Origin: Nocardia speluncae NBRC 108251
GTDB lineage: Bacteria; Actinomycetota; Actinomycetes; Mycobacteriales; Mycobacteriaceae
Assembly: GCF_001613245.1 (NCBI RefSeq)
Contig: NZ_BDBZ01000012.1
Location: 1-64,000, forward strand
DNA: 64,000 nucleotides
Direction of reading: 5' to 3'
Position numbers and translations under genes: made by a program
Shown here: piece after piece, positions 1-9,080 of the stretch
How positions within the stretch are numbered: position 1 is the stretch's first letter
How the letters are laid out: the number at the start of each line of letters is the position of its first letter
The notes under the pieces: generated by a model
The model's input: only the letters and a program-made list of their open reading frames with translations
Databases searched by the model: none
Told to the model about the DNA's origin: nothing

Positions 1-26
1 CTCGTCCCGTTTCGGAGGATGATCTG

Positions 27-1031
27 GTGAGCGAATACGAACCGGAACCACAGGCCCGCCCGCAAATCCCTGTCGGCGGCCGCCGCGATGGCGCCGTCGG
101 CGGAGCGGGCGCCGCGGGCCGGGCCGACAGGCCGGTGTCCGATAGCGCCGGTACGGTTTCGGTCGGCTCCACCCGTCGGTCTCCGGCGGTCGAGGAGCGT
201 GCGGCAGGCACCGGCGCAGTGCGGTTCCGGCTGGATATCTCCTATGACGGCACCGATTTCACCGGCTGGGCCCGGCAACCCGGACTGCGAACCGTGCAGG
301 GTCAGCTCGAGGAATCGCTGGGCAAGGTGCTGCGAGAACCTGTGCAACTGACGGTGGCCGGCCGGACCGACGCCGGTGTGCACGCCGAAGGGCAGGTCGC
401 ACACTTCGATACCGCGGCGGACGTGGACGCCGGCAAGCTGATCCACCGGATGGCGAAGTTCCTGCCCCGGGACGTGCGAATCACCGGAATCCGTGCGGTA
501 CCCGCCGAATTCGACGCCCGCTTCTCGGCGATCCGCAGGCACTACGTCTACCGCCTCACGACCGCGCCCTACGGTGCCGAACCATTGTCGGCACGCAGTG
601 TGGTGGGCTGCCGGCCGGTCGACCTGGAAGCGATGGGTGCCGCGTCCCGCGCTCTTCTCGGCCTGCACGATTTCGCTGCCTTCTGCCGCCGCCGGGAAGG
701 CGCCACCACGATCCGGGAGTTGCAGCGCTACGAGTGGGTACGCGACGGCCACCGGCTCGACGCTCATGTGAGCGCGGACGCATTCTGCTGGTCGATGGTG
801 CGCAGCCTGGTGGGTGCGGTCCTCGCAGTAGGGGAGGGCCGGCGTACGCCGGAATGGGTCGCCGGCCTACTCGAAGAACGGCAGCGTTCGAGTTCGGTGA
901 CAGTGGCCCCCGCGCATGGGCTCAGCCTTATCGCGGTCGACTATCCCGCGGAATCCGAGCTAGCGGCGCGCAATGCGCAGACCCGGGAGACCCGCTCGAT
1001 AGCTCCGGGTGGTTGCTGCGGGGGTTCTTAG
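27..1031 (+). CDS. truA: tRNA pseudouridine(38-40) synthase TruA
   Basis: TruA isomerises uridine to pseudouridine at positions 38-40 of the tRNA anticodon arm. The catalytic motif GRTDAGVH lies at residues 112-119, with Asp115 the expected nucleophile, and the body from about residue 65 ([17 protein letters not shown]) to the C-terminus is typical of the family. The first ~64 residues are an extra low-complexity tail rich in Gly, Ala, Arg and Pro that most TruA proteins lack. The GTG start follows a GGAGG ribosome site, but an internal start near residue 65 cannot be excluded. In mycobacteria truA follows rplQ and lies close to ESX-4, as here. The window begins just upstream, so the rest of its operon is not visible. 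Confidence 0.95.
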   Translation: MSEYEPEPQARPQIPVGGRRDGAVGGAGAAGRADRPVSDSAGTVSVGSTRRSPAVEERAAGTGAVRFRLDISYDGTDFTGWARQPGLRTVQGQLEESLGKVLREPVQLTVAGRTDAGVHAEGQVAHFDTAADVDAGKLIHRMAKFLPRDVRITGIRAVPAEFDARFSAIRRHYVYRLTTAPYGAEPLSARSVVGCRPVDLEAMGAASRALLGLHDFAAFCRRREGATTIRELQRYEWVRDGHRLDAHVSADAFCWSMVRSLVGAVLAVGEGRRTPEWVAGLLEERQRSSSVTVAPAHGLSLIAVDYPAESELAARNAQTRETRSIAPGGCCGGS

Positions 1032-1139
1032 GCGGCTGTGTCTCTCGTTCGGCGGCGGGAGTGGACAACGTACGGGACGGGGCCGCGGGGATAGGGTCGG
1101 TGGCGGAATTGTCCGGTCGAGGACAAGGTTGCGGTAGAC

Positions 1140-1967
1140 ATGACGATTGATCTGGGACGTTATGGCGTATGGCGCTACTACAAGCTCTTCACTCCGGAAG
1201 CGGCGGCCGAGCTGGAGGGCCTCGGATACGGGGCGCTGTGGCTGGGCGGTTCGCCGACCCCCGATCTTCCGGTGGTGGAGGACCTGCTCGCGGCGACCGA
1301 AACGCTGAAGGTGGGCACCAGCATCGTCAATATCTGGACTGCGCCGGCCGATGCGGTCACCGAATCCTTCCACCGGATCGAGCAGCGGTTCCCGGGTCGC
1401 TTTGTGCTCGGCATCGGCTGCGGTCACCCCGAAGCCGATAAGCCCTACCGGTCTCCGTACGAGGCACTGGTCGAGTACCTGGACGAACTGGACGCCGCGA
1501 AGGTGCCGGTCTCCGGTCGTATGCTCGCCGCGCTCGGCCCCAAGGTGCTGAAACTGGCTGGCGACCGCACCGCAGGTGCCCTGCCCTATCTCACTACGCC
1601 GCAGCACACCGAGCAGACTCGCACCGCAGTCGGTGACGCGCTGCTGGTACCCGAGCAGAAACTGGTCGTCGATACCGACCCGGAACGGGCCAGGGCCACG
1701 GGCCGCACGGTGGTCGAGATGTATCTCGGGTTGCGCAACTACACCACCAACCTCCGGCGGCTGGGCTACACCGACGGCGATATCGCCAAGCCCGGGAGCG
1801 ATCGCCTGCTGGACGCCCTCGCCGTGCACGGGTCGGCCGAAGAGGTCGCCGACCAGGTCCGCGCGCATATCGACGCAGGCGCCGACCACCTGGCGCTGCA
1901 GCCGCTGGGCGAGGACTACCTCACCACCCTGCGCGCCCTGGCCCCGTTGCTCACCCGGAACCCCTGA
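1140..1967 (+). CDS. LLM-class F420-dependent oxidoreductase
   Basis: A luciferase-like monooxygenase fold protein of 275 residues, a family that in actinobacteria mostly uses reduced coenzyme F420 for hydride transfer. Visible family features are the N-terminal strand with WRYY, the VGTSIVNIWTA segment (~58-68), the FVLGIGCGHPE segment (~88-98) and a C-terminal AEEVADQVRAHIDAGADHLALQ block. It starts at ATG about 110 bp after truA, with no clear ribosome site. The substrate cannot be deduced. It matches the subfamily in which the N-terminal half carries the cofactor pocket and total length is about 270-290 residues. Confidence 0.8.
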   Translation: MTIDLGRYGVWRYYKLFTPEAAAELEGLGYGALWLGGSPTPDLPVVEDLLAATETLKVGTSIVNIWTAPADAVTESFHRIEQRFPGRFVLGIGCGHPEADKPYRSPYEALVEYLDELDAAKVPVSGRMLAALGPKVLKLAGDRTAGALPYLTTPQHTEQTRTAVGDALLVPEQKLVVDTDPERARATGRTVVEMYLGLRNYTTNLRRLGYTDGDIAKPGSDRLLDALAVHGSAEEVADQVRAHIDAGADHLALQPLGEDYLTTLRALAPLLTRNP

Positions 1968-2075
1968 ACAGTCCGTTCGCCGAGCTGTCCGTAGTGGAGT
2001 CGGCAAGCGAAGACGACGATCGTTTCATTGTCGATCAGGCAGACGAGATGGTGCTCTGTACCGGCAGGGGGAGGG

Positions 2076-2420
2076 TCAGGAGCGGACGAGGCGGGCGATG
2101 GCGTCGGTGGCTTCTTTGATCTTGGCTTCGGCCTCGGGGCCGCCGGCGACCGCCGCATCGACCACACAGTGGCTTATATGGTCCTCGAGCAACCCCATCG
2201 CGACAGCCTGTAGCGCTTTGGTCATCGCGGAGACCTGCGTGAGGATATCGATGCAGTACTTTTCCTCCTCGACCATTCGCTGCAAGCCCCGCGACTGGCC
2301 CTCGATCCGGCGTAGCCGCTTCAGATAATCTTCCTTGCTCGTGATGTAGCCGTGGTGTGCGTGTCCGTCGGCGGCCGCCGTGTCGGTGGCCGTAACGGCT
2401 GGGGTGGGGTCGGAAGTCAC
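2076..2420 (-). CDS. csoR: CsoR-family copper-sensing transcriptional repressor
   Basis: A 114-residue all-helical DUF156/CsoR repressor. The ligands Cys56, His81 and Cys85 reproduce the Cys-x24-His-x3-Cys spacing of M. tuberculosis CsoR (C36/H61/C65), so Cu(I) sensing is likely. The N-terminus carries an extra His-rich stretch (GHAHH, 19-23). The GTG start has a GAGGAG ribosome site 7-8 nt upstream. A palindromic CsoR-type operator lies just upstream (2457-2471), consistent with autoregulation. No copper P-type ATPase or chaperone gene is adjacent, so its target is either itself or elsewhere. Confidence 0.9.
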   Translation of the reverse strand: MTSDPTPAVTATDTAAADGHAHHGYITSKEDYLKRLRRIEGQSRGLQRMVEEEKYCIDILTQVSAMTKALQAVAMGLLEDHISHCVVDAAVAGGPEAEAKIKEATDAIARLVRS

Positions 2421-2456
2421 CGGGTATCTCCTCTGTGCCGGTCGGAAGACCGTCTA

Positions 2457-2471
2457 TACCCCCATAGGGTA
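2457..2471. promoter_or_regulatory. Probable CsoR operator
   Basis: The sequence TACCC-CCATA-GGGTA is an inverted repeat with 5-bp arms, resembling the G/C-run palindromes bound by CsoR proteins. It lies 37 bp upstream of the csoR start and about 70 bp upstream of the divergent mtnP start, so it could affect both. Assignment is by position and motif only. Confidence 0.6.
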
Positions 2472-2539
2472 CAGTCACCGGCTACTTCTGTCAGGTGCCC
2501 GCCGTGCGTTCGCGGGCCGGGCGCGCAAGAATCGAGACT

Positions 2540-3349
2540 ATGACATCCCACGATCGGCCTGCGCTGGCGGTTATCGGCGGTAGCGGATTCTACGACTTTT
2601 TCGACGGCGCCATGGAACCGGTGACAGTACGCACGCCGTACGGCGACCCGAGCGCACCGATAACGGTCGGCACTGTCGAGGGGCGCCCGGTCGCGTTCCT
2701 GCCCCGGCACGGCACGCGGCACGAATACTCCCCGCATACGGTGCCCTACCGGGCGAATATGTGGGCGCTGCGTTCGCTGGGCGTGCGGCGGATCTTCGCC
2801 CCGTGCGCGGTCGGCAGCCTCCGCCCGGACTGGGGGCCGGGCACCGTCGTGATCCCGGACCAGCTGGTCGACCGGACCTCCGGCCGGGCCCAGACCTACT
2901 TCGATGCCAACGGCATCCACGTATCGTTCGCCGACCCGTACTGCCCCGACCTGCGTGCGGTCGCGGTGAAATCCGCAGACAGCGCCGTCCACGTGCAACC
3001 GCACGGAACCATGGCCGTGATCCAAGGCCCGCGCTTCTCCACCCGTGCCGAAAGCCGGTGGTATGCGGCGCAGGGCTGGGAACTGGTCAATATGACCGGT
3101 TATCCCGAAGCCGTTCTCGCCCGTGAGCTGGAAATGTGTTACGCCGCGCTGGCCCTGGTCACGGATCTCGATGCCGGGCTCACCGAAGGCGACGGGGTGC
3201 GGGCGACAGATGTCTTCGCCGAATTCGAACGCAATATCGGACCCTTCAAGAAACTCGTCCACGACGCCGTCGCCGCCACCGCCGATACCGAAACCTGCGA
3301 GCACTGCCGGGTACATGCCGGAGTCGCGCTCCCGTTCGAACTGCCGTGA
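2540..3349 (+). CDS. mtnP: S-methyl-5'-thioadenosine phosphorylase
   Basis: Cleaves methylthioadenosine with phosphate to adenine and methylthioribose-1-phosphate, which recycles adenine and the methylthio group. The 269-residue protein has the phosphate-binding GGSGFY near the N-terminus, PRHG(T)RHEYSPH, the GPRFSTRAESRWY block, the substrate loop NMTGYPEAVLARELEMCYA and the late TDLDAG motif, all typical of the MTAP/PNP family. The ATG start has an AAGAAT hexamer 7 nt upstream and no ribosome site, suggesting a leaderless mRNA. It overlaps a possible upstream GTG start of the next gene by four bases. A 6-oxopurine specificity is possible, but the MTAP-like sequence makes it less likely. Confidence 0.9.
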   Translation: MTSHDRPALAVIGGSGFYDFFDGAMEPVTVRTPYGDPSAPITVGTVEGRPVAFLPRHGTRHEYSPHTVPYRANMWALRSLGVRRIFAPCAVGSLRPDWGPGTVVIPDQLVDRTSGRAQTYFDANGIHVSFADPYCPDLRAVAVKSADSAVHVQPHGTMAVIQGPRFSTRAESRWYAAQGWELVNMTGYPEAVLARELEMCYAALALVTDLDAGLTEGDGVRATDVFAEFERNIGPFKKLVHDAVAATADTETCEHCRVHAGVALPFELP

Positions 3350-3372
3350 ACCGGGCGGGCGCGGTAACGGGC

Positions 3373-3378
3373 TACCCT
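3373..3378 (+). promoter_or_regulatory. -10 element of a probable leaderless promoter
   Basis: TACCCT lies exactly 6 nt before the GTG at 3385, with no ribosome site between. This is the spacing expected when transcription starts at the start codon. It argues for an internal promoter and for choosing 3385 as the start of the reductase gene. Confidence 0.45.
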
Positions 3379-3384
3379 CGTGCG

Positions 3385-3945
3385 GTGGACACTCCGCTCC
3401 GCTTGGAGGTGATCGTCGGCAGTATCCGGCCGCAACGTTTCGCGCCGGTGGTCGCCGACTGGTTTGTCCGCACGGCCCGCGCCCGGCCGGAATTCGAGAC
3501 CGGGGTCATCGATCTCCTGCACACCCCGCTTCCGCCTGACCTGTCCGAAACGGCGGAAACCGAGCGATTCCGGCAACGACTCGCGGCCGCCGACGCCTTC
3601 GTCGCGGTGACCTCGGAGTACAACCACGGCTACCCGGCGTCGCTGAAAACCGCGCTGGACAGCGCCAAGCACGAATGGCGGGCCAAACCGATCGGATTCG
3701 TCTCCTACGGTGGCCTGTCGGGCGGTCTGCGGGCCGTAGAACAGCTCCGACAGGTCGTGGCGGAAGTCCACCTGGTCTCCGTCCGTGAGACGGTGAGCTT
3801 TCACCGCGCCCGCACACAGTTCGATGCCGACGGTAGTACCGGGAACGGCGCCGCCATAGACGCTGCCGACCGTATGCTCTCCCAGCTGGCCTGGATGGGA
3901 AGCGCCCTGGCCGCGGCCAGGGCGAGCGACCCGTATCCGGGGTGA
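3385..3945 (+). CDS. NADPH-dependent FMN reductase-like flavoprotein
   Basis: A 186-residue flavodoxin-fold reductase. It shows the FMN phosphate loop VGSIRPQRFAP at the N-terminus, the SEYNHGYPASLKTALDSAKHEW block and the VSYGGLSGGLRAVEQLR segment that define the NADPH-dependent FMN reductase family. The start was set at 3385 because a TACCCT hexamer lies 6 nt upstream. An in-frame GTG at 3346, overlapping the previous stop, would add 13 residues. It is probably a cytosolic quinone or flavin reductase; the physiological acceptor is unknown. Confidence 0.85.
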   Translation: MDTPLRLEVIVGSIRPQRFAPVVADWFVRTARARPEFETGVIDLLHTPLPPDLSETAETERFRQRLAAADAFVAVTSEYNHGYPASLKTALDSAKHEWRAKPIGFVSYGGLSGGLRAVEQLRQVVAEVHLVSVRETVSFHRARTQFDADGSTGNGAAIDAADRMLSQLAWMGSALAAARASDPYPG

Positions 3946-4055
3946 AACCGCGGTACGAGTAGGTCGATTCGATACGGGGCGGTGTTTCGGCGCCCGGCGT
4001 GTGTGGAAGCGGTGCCTGGCCACTGGCCCTCACCCATGCAATCGAATGCGCGGTT

Positions 4056-4077
4056 CCGCCCCCTTACCTCGGGGCGG
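4056..4077. terminator. Weak hairpin between convergent genes
   Basis: CCGCCCC at 4056-4062 pairs with GGGGCGG at 4071-4077 across an 8-nt loop. It sits between the FMN reductase gene and the end of eccE, which converge. There is no T-tract, so a terminator role is tentative. Nothing else is recognised in 3946-4119. Confidence 0.3.
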
Positions 4078-4119
4078 CGAACCGACCGCTCGACTGCACT
4101 CCCGGCGGACTCGGTTTCC

Positions 4120-5802
4120 TCAGCGACGCTGCGGCTGGCGTGCGGGGGCCGGCCGGGGCCGGTCCGCCGGCGGCCGGGTACGGGGTTCGCCGATATAGGT
4201 GTGCTCGCGGGGGATCGAAACCAGGTTCAGCGGGATCTGGGTGGTCGCGGTGCGGAGAACCACCCGGCTGCCCAGCGCGCCGGGCTGCTGGATCGACAGA
4301 TCCGGTTTGGTGGCGGGCCAGCCCATCGGGTCGCCGGTGACGTAGATCGTGGTGATACCGGCGTGCGGGGCGGGCGCCATGACACCGTCGACGACGGTCG
4401 CGGTGAACCCGGCGTCCGACTGGTGGGTTTCCACCGCCAGCATCAGGCGATCCGGGTTCCCGATCGTCTCGATCAGCTGATGCCAGGCATGCGGCCGGTT
4501 CGTACGGACCAGGATCCGCTCCCCGACGGCCAGCGCGCGGAAGACCAGCTGCTGGGCCAGGTACAACTCGCCGGCGACATACACCGCGGAGATACCGGCA
4601 CCGATGATGCGCAGCGCCACACCGTTACCCTCGTCGTCCGAGCCGATCAACTGGCCGCACCCCGACGACGGCAGGGCGAGCGCGTCCAGGACCTCGACGG
4701 GGTATTCGGCGGTCGGCATCACATCTTCCAGATCGGGGATACCGATCGGCAGATGCGCGAGCAGGCTGTCACGATGGCGGCCGTTCACCGACACCATGCC
4801 CTTCGATTTCGTCTTCTCCGGCATCTCCCGCAGCGTCGACCGCCAAGCCGCCCCCACATGGACGGTGTCCGCGGTCGTGCCCGGACGCAACCGCACTGCC
4901 ACCGTGGTACCTCGCGATTCCGTGACCCACAACTGCGAGAGGATCTCCGACCCGAGCTGTTTCGGGTCGATCGCCGCACCGATGTTCACGCTGTTGCCGA
5001 GTTCGGTGTAACGCCACCGATGCGTGAGATCGCGTGCATCGGCACCCTGGATGATCTGCCGCACGGCCGACCGGATCTCCGAGGCGGTCAGCAGACGCGA
5101 CGCGCAGCCCGCATCTTCCAGCGTGCGCACGATCCGCTGGGTTGCGATGGTCACCGACCGCGCGGCTCCTTCGTCGCCACCGCCACGCCGGGACGCTGCG
5201 CCGGGACAGTCGACCATATCGAAGCCGATCGCCAGCCAGACGGTGCGATGCGCCGTGGCGGGCAGCGGGCCCAGCAGCGATTCGTAGATGGCGCCCGCCG
5301 GTGTGCCGGAGCGGCTGCGGTGGCCGTGGCTGATGATGTCGATACCGCTGAGCAGGATGTCGTGCTGGGCGAGGCAGGTCGCGAGTTCGGCCATCGGCAG
5401 CAGATGCGACGCGTGGACCGCGGTGCGGTCGATCCGGGTCAACCCACCGGGCGGGGGCAGCACCTCGACGACGGCGACAACCCGGCTCTCGTCCCAATAC
5501 AGGCCGAGCGACCGGTCGTCCGGGCCACGGAAATCATCGCTGTCGCCGATCCGGTACTCCCGGTGCGCGCGATAGTTCCACCAGGTGGCGATCCAATCCA
5601 GCAGTACCCGGCGGCCGATCGGGATCAACGGAATCAGCGCGGTGACCACCGCGACGCCCAGCGCGATCCACGGGCCCGGCCCCAACAGCAGCACGACGGT
5701 CGCCGCGCTGAGCGCGAGCACCTGTGCGATGAGTAGGTTCGGCATCGAAATACGTCCGAACAGCAGGTTGCGCCTGCGTCCCGCGGTGGCTGGCACGGCC
5801 AT
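4120..5802 (-). CDS. eccE: ESX-4 type VII secretion protein EccE
   Basis: EccE is the peripheral membrane component of the type VII secretion complex. The 560-residue protein has two N-terminal membrane helices (about 22-40 and 43-63), then WWNYRAHREYRIGD and a long cytosolic domain typical of EccE. The ATG at 5802 is preceded by GGGGGA and places the helices correctly; the reading frame continues upstream without a better start. It is divergent from eccB, with 112 bp between for two promoters. Classical M. tuberculosis ESX-4 lacks eccE, whereas ESX-4 loci of M. abscessus and Nocardia carry it, so this is the fuller form of the system. Confidence 0.85.
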   Translation of the reverse strand: MAVPATAGRRRNLLFGRISMPNLLIAQVLALSAATVVLLLGPGPWIALGVAVVTALIPLIPIGRRVLLDWIATWWNYRAHREYRIGDSDDFRGPDDRSLGLYWDESRVVAVVEVLPPPGGLTRIDRTAVHASHLLPMAELATCLAQHDILLSGIDIISHGHRSRSGTPAGAIYESLLGPLPATAHRTVWLAIGFDMVDCPGAASRRGGGDEGAARSVTIATQRIVRTLEDAGCASRLLTASEIRSAVRQIIQGADARDLTHRWRYTELGNSVNIGAAIDPKQLGSEILSQLWVTESRGTTVAVRLRPGTTADTVHVGAAWRSTLREMPEKTKSKGMVSVNGRHRDSLLAHLPIGIPDLEDVMPTAEYPVEVLDALALPSSGCGQLIGSDDEGNGVALRIIGAGISAVYVAGELYLAQQLVFRALAVGERILVRTNRPHAWHQLIETIGNPDRLMLAVETHQSDAGFTATVVDGVMAPAPHAGITTIYVTGDPMGWPATKPDLSIQQPGALGSRVVLRTATTQIPLNLVSIPREHTYIGEPRTRPPADRPRPAPARQPQRR

Positions 5803-5914
5803 AAAGAGTCCCCCAGGTACCCGGTTTCGGCCGGTTATCGGGCGGCCGAGCTGAACTACGTCCCCGGGAACTGTACTGTGTTCCGCGAGCACGAGCACAG
5901 TTCGGGGGAAGACG

Positions 5915-7381
5915 ATGCCTTCAAAGCCCACAACTCGGTGGCAGATCAGCGGCTACAATTTTCTGGTTCGCCGGATGGAGCATGCGCTGGTGCGACGCGA
6001 CGTGCGAATGTTGCACGATCCCATGCGTTCCCAGGTGCGTGCCTATGTGGTGGGTCTGGTCCTGGCCGTTGTGGTGCTGGCGGGGTGCGGTGTGCTGGCG
6101 CTGCTCCGCCCGCAGGACAAGGTCGGCGACAACAAGATCCTGATCGGTAAGGAATCCGGTGCCGTCTACGTAGTTCTCAACGATGTGGTGCATCCGGCGC
6201 TGAATCTGGCCTCGGCCCGGCTGGCCGCCGGTGACGCACCGAAGGCAGTGATCGTCAAGGAATCAGAGGTCGGCAAGAAGTCGCGCGGTCCGCTGATCGG
6301 TATTCCCGGCGCGCCCGGCTCGATCCACTTCGACTCCGAAGGCAAAGGCCGCCAGTGGACGATCTGTGACGAGCTGAGGAACGACGGCAGCCAGGACCGG
6401 ACGACTTCCGTGCTTGCGGGTGGCCTCGAACTGGGGGCGAAGGCCTCGGCCATGGAGCCCGGGAAATCGCTTCTGGTGCAGGGGGAGAAGCACACCTACC
6501 TGGTGTACGACAACAAACGCGCCCGGGTCGATATGAACGATCGCCCGGTCACCGACGCGCTGAATATCACCGGTGCCACCCCGCGTCCGGTGAGTGAGGG
6601 CCTGATCAACGCGATCCCCGAGGTGCTGCCGCTCATCGCCCCGCCGATCGCCGATCCCGGCGGTGTTCCCGATTACGAGATCGGCGACCACCGGATCGGT
6701 GAGGTGGTGCAGGTGGGCACCTCGCAGGAGTTCTATGCGGTGCTCGCCGACGGTTTGCAGCAGGTCTCGCCGCTGACCGCGGACATCATCCGCAACGCCA
6801 ACCCGCAGACCTCCAGCAATTTCATCATCGACCAGGCCCAGCGCACCCGCGCCGCTGTCTCCTCGGCCCTTCAGATCCAGACCTACCCGGCGACGGCACC
6901 GAGCATCCTCGAGGCAGTGGACCGGCCGGTGAGCTGCTTGTCCTGGCAACCGATCCCGGAGGCGGGTGAGAACACCGGCACCCGCGCCGAACTGCAGCTG
7001 ATCACCGGAGTGAGCTTGCCGATGAAGGACGACGCCAAACTGGTTCCGCTCGCGCAGGCCGACGGCTCGGGCCAGAACGTCGACTCCACCTATATTGCTC
7101 CGGGCACGGGCGCCTACGTCCAGACCACCGGTATCGAGCCGGACAGCAGGCGTAAGGACAGCATCTTCTACATCGCCGACACCGGTGTGCGGTTCGGGAT
7201 CAAGAACGCCGACGCCGCGAAGGGGCTCGGTATGCCGGAAAAGGCCGAACCCGCCCCTTGGCCGATTGTGGGACTGCTGGCGTCGGGGCCGACCTTGGGC
7301 CGCGAAGAAGCGATGGTCGCGCACGACGGTGTCGCACCGGATCCGGAGCCGGCGGATCAGCCGGTCGCTTCGACGAAATAG
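5915..7381 (+). CDS. eccB: ESX-4 type VII secretion protein EccB
   Basis: EccB spans the membrane once and forms the periplasmic part of the secretion complex. The 488-residue protein begins with the signature WQISGYNFLVRRMEHALVRRD (about 9-29), followed by one transmembrane helix (43-64) and a large extracytoplasmic domain with the repeated folds of the family. The single helix ends at LRPQDKVGDNKILIGKESGAVYV, where EccB proteins leave the membrane. It is divergent from eccE and converges on mycP across 292 bp in which no gene is seen. EccB4 of M. tuberculosis holds the same place in its locus. Confidence 0.93.
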   Translation: MPSKPTTRWQISGYNFLVRRMEHALVRRDVRMLHDPMRSQVRAYVVGLVLAVVVLAGCGVLALLRPQDKVGDNKILIGKESGAVYVVLNDVVHPALNLASARLAAGDAPKAVIVKESEVGKKSRGPLIGIPGAPGSIHFDSEGKGRQWTICDELRNDGSQDRTTSVLAGGLELGAKASAMEPGKSLLVQGEKHTYLVYDNKRARVDMNDRPVTDALNITGATPRPVSEGLINAIPEVLPLIAPPIADPGGVPDYEIGDHRIGEVVQVGTSQEFYAVLADGLQQVSPLTADIIRNANPQTSSNFIIDQAQRTRAAVSSALQIQTYPATAPSILEAVDRPVSCLSWQPIPEAGENTGTRAELQLITGVSLPMKDDAKLVPLAQADGSGQNVDSTYIAPGTGAYVQTTGIEPDSRRKDSIFYIADTGVRFGIKNADAAKGLGMPEKAEPAPWPIVGLLASGPTLGREEAMVAHDGVAPDPEPADQPVASTK

Positions 7382-7673
7382 TCCGCGTTCCAGGTCCTCG
7401 GAAACGCCTGGCGAGCTGGTCGCGCACCCACCCGCCTGATCGAGCGCGCCCTGTCCAGTTCGGCCACGCTGAACCGAACGTGTCCGGCGGCACCGAGTCC
7501 GGCAGGTTCTTTGCGGGACCGAACGCGAGAATGTGGCGAAATGGAGAGCATCGCCGTCTCGCTGAATTCGCTGGTACAGCAGCTGATCTCGAGCGTGAGG
7601 CTCGGCAGTACGAGGGCCTGTGGTGCCCGCGCTCCGGCGCCGATGGTCGCCACTGTGCGCGCCGGAAGCGACC

Positions 7674-9080
7674 TCAGGCGTCGTCTTCGCCGACTCCGAA
7701 CCGGCGCCGCGTGGGGAATGACGCCAGGTAGCCGATGATCAAGCTGCCGCCGATGATCCCGCTGCCGATCAGTGCCACATTGCGGGCCGTGTGGTCCGGT
7801 GGATCCGGTGGTGCGGGTATCGCCAGTTGTTTGTTCATCGGTGGATTCGGCTGCTTGGGGCGGAGTTCGTCGGTGACCTCGTTGGTCAGGGCGGCGACAG
7901 GGTCGATCGCGCCGTAACCCACATACGGATTCCAGCCTTCGGCCGGTGCGTGCGCGGTGGCCTGGATTCGTTTCATCACATCCACGGCCGAAAGCTCCGG
8001 GAATCGTGAGCGGACGAGTGCGACCACACCGGAAACATAGGGAGCAGCGAAACTCGTTCCGTTGATGCTTTGCTGGCCCTGGCCGCCGACGGTGCCGTTG
8101 ATGACCCCGGTCCCGACCGCATCCAGTGACACGATGTTCTCGCCGGGTGCGGCGACGCTCAACCACGGTCCGGGAACAGTGAATTCGGAGGGCGCGCCGC
8201 CGGCGCCGATGGAGCCGACCGAGAGCGCCAGGTCGTCATAGCGGGCCGGCGTGACGTTGACGGTTGTATTGCTCCACGGATCCGCGGCGGGGTCGAGCGG
8301 GTCCAGAATGTTGGTGTTGCCCTTGCAGTTGTCGTTGTCGGTGTTGCCCGCGGAGGTGACGACTACGGCGTTCTTCGTATGCACCGCGTAGTGCAGTGCC
8401 GCGCCCAGCGATCCGTCGGAGATCGGGCTGGAACTACAGGCGACTTCGGAGATGTTGATAACCGTGGCGCCCATATCCGCGGCGCGGCGGATGGCCTGCG
8501 CCATGGTCGCGACATTGCCGTATCCCTCTTTGGAGAGGTCCTCGGGTGATTTGGTGGCGTTACTGCCCGCCTTCACGTACTTATCGCTCGTCTGGCGAAT
8601 CGCGAGAATGGTCGACGCGGGTGCCACGCCGGAAAAACCTTGCCCCGGAACTTGACTCGCCCCGATGATGCCGGCCACCAAGGTGCCGTGCGCATCACAG
8701 TCCTCGGTGCCGTCGCCGCTGTTGGCCACGAAATCACCGCCGGCGCGTAAGCCCGGCAGTCGCGGATGCCGGGCGACGCCGGTATCGATCACCGCGACGA
8801 CCTGGCCTTCCCCTTTGGAGAACTGCCACGCGTGCGGGAGGTCCAGGGCCGCCTGCGCGGCGGGCACTGTGGGGCCCTCGCCGCCGGCGACCGTGCTGGT
8901 GCACGGGGCATTGGCCTTGCGTTCGGTCGGTTCGCTCGGTTTCGCCGGATCACCGGAGGGCGCCTGACCCGGATCGACCGCCGGCGGTCGATCGGCGTAG
9001 GCCATCGGTTGCGCGAACCCCAGCGATGCGCCCACCCCCAGAACCGCGGCCACGGCCGCGGTGCGGATCCCCCGGCTCAC
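7674..9080 (-). CDS. mycP: Type VII secretion mycosin (subtilisin-like serine protease)
   Basis: Mycosins are membrane-anchored subtilases required for stability of the ESX membrane complex. The 468-residue protein has a signal peptide (about 1-29), the catalytic triad Asp99 (AVIDTGV), His131 (DAHGT) and Ser343 (NGTSFAAP), an oxyanion Asn246 (SAGN), a Pro-rich linker and a C-terminal membrane helix (434-453) followed by a short Arg-rich tail. The GTG start overlaps the eccD stop by four bases (GTGA), so the two are translationally coupled, with eccD first. The same pairing exists in M. tuberculosis ESX-4. Confidence 0.95.
   Translation of the reverse strand: MSRGIRTAAVAAVLGVGASLGFAQPMAYADRPPAVDPGQAPSGDPAKPSEPTERKANAPCTSTVAGGEGPTVPAAQAALDLPHAWQFSKGEGQVVAVIDTGVARHPRLPGLRAGGDFVANSGDGTEDCDAHGTLVAGIIGASQVPGQGFSGVAPASTILAIRQTSDKYVKAGSNATKSPEDLSKEGYGNVATMAQAIRRAADMGATVINISEVACSSSPISDGSLGAALHYAVHTKNAVVVTSAGNTDNDNCKGNTNILDPLDPAADPWSNTTVNVTPARYDDLALSVGSIGAGGAPSEFTVPGPWLSVAAPGENIVSLDAVGTGVINGTVGGQGQQSINGTSFAAPYVSGVVALVRSRFPELSAVDVMKRIQATAHAPAEGWNPYVGYGAIDPVAALTNEVTDELRPKQPNPPMNKQLAIPAPPDPPDHTARNVALIGSGIIGGSLIIGYLASFPTRRRFGVGEDDA

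Noticed and set aside
7382..7673. Possible small gene between eccB and mycP.
   Set aside because: Short frames on both strands have no ribosome site, no family motif and no WXG turn. Treated as a non-coding gap between convergent genes.
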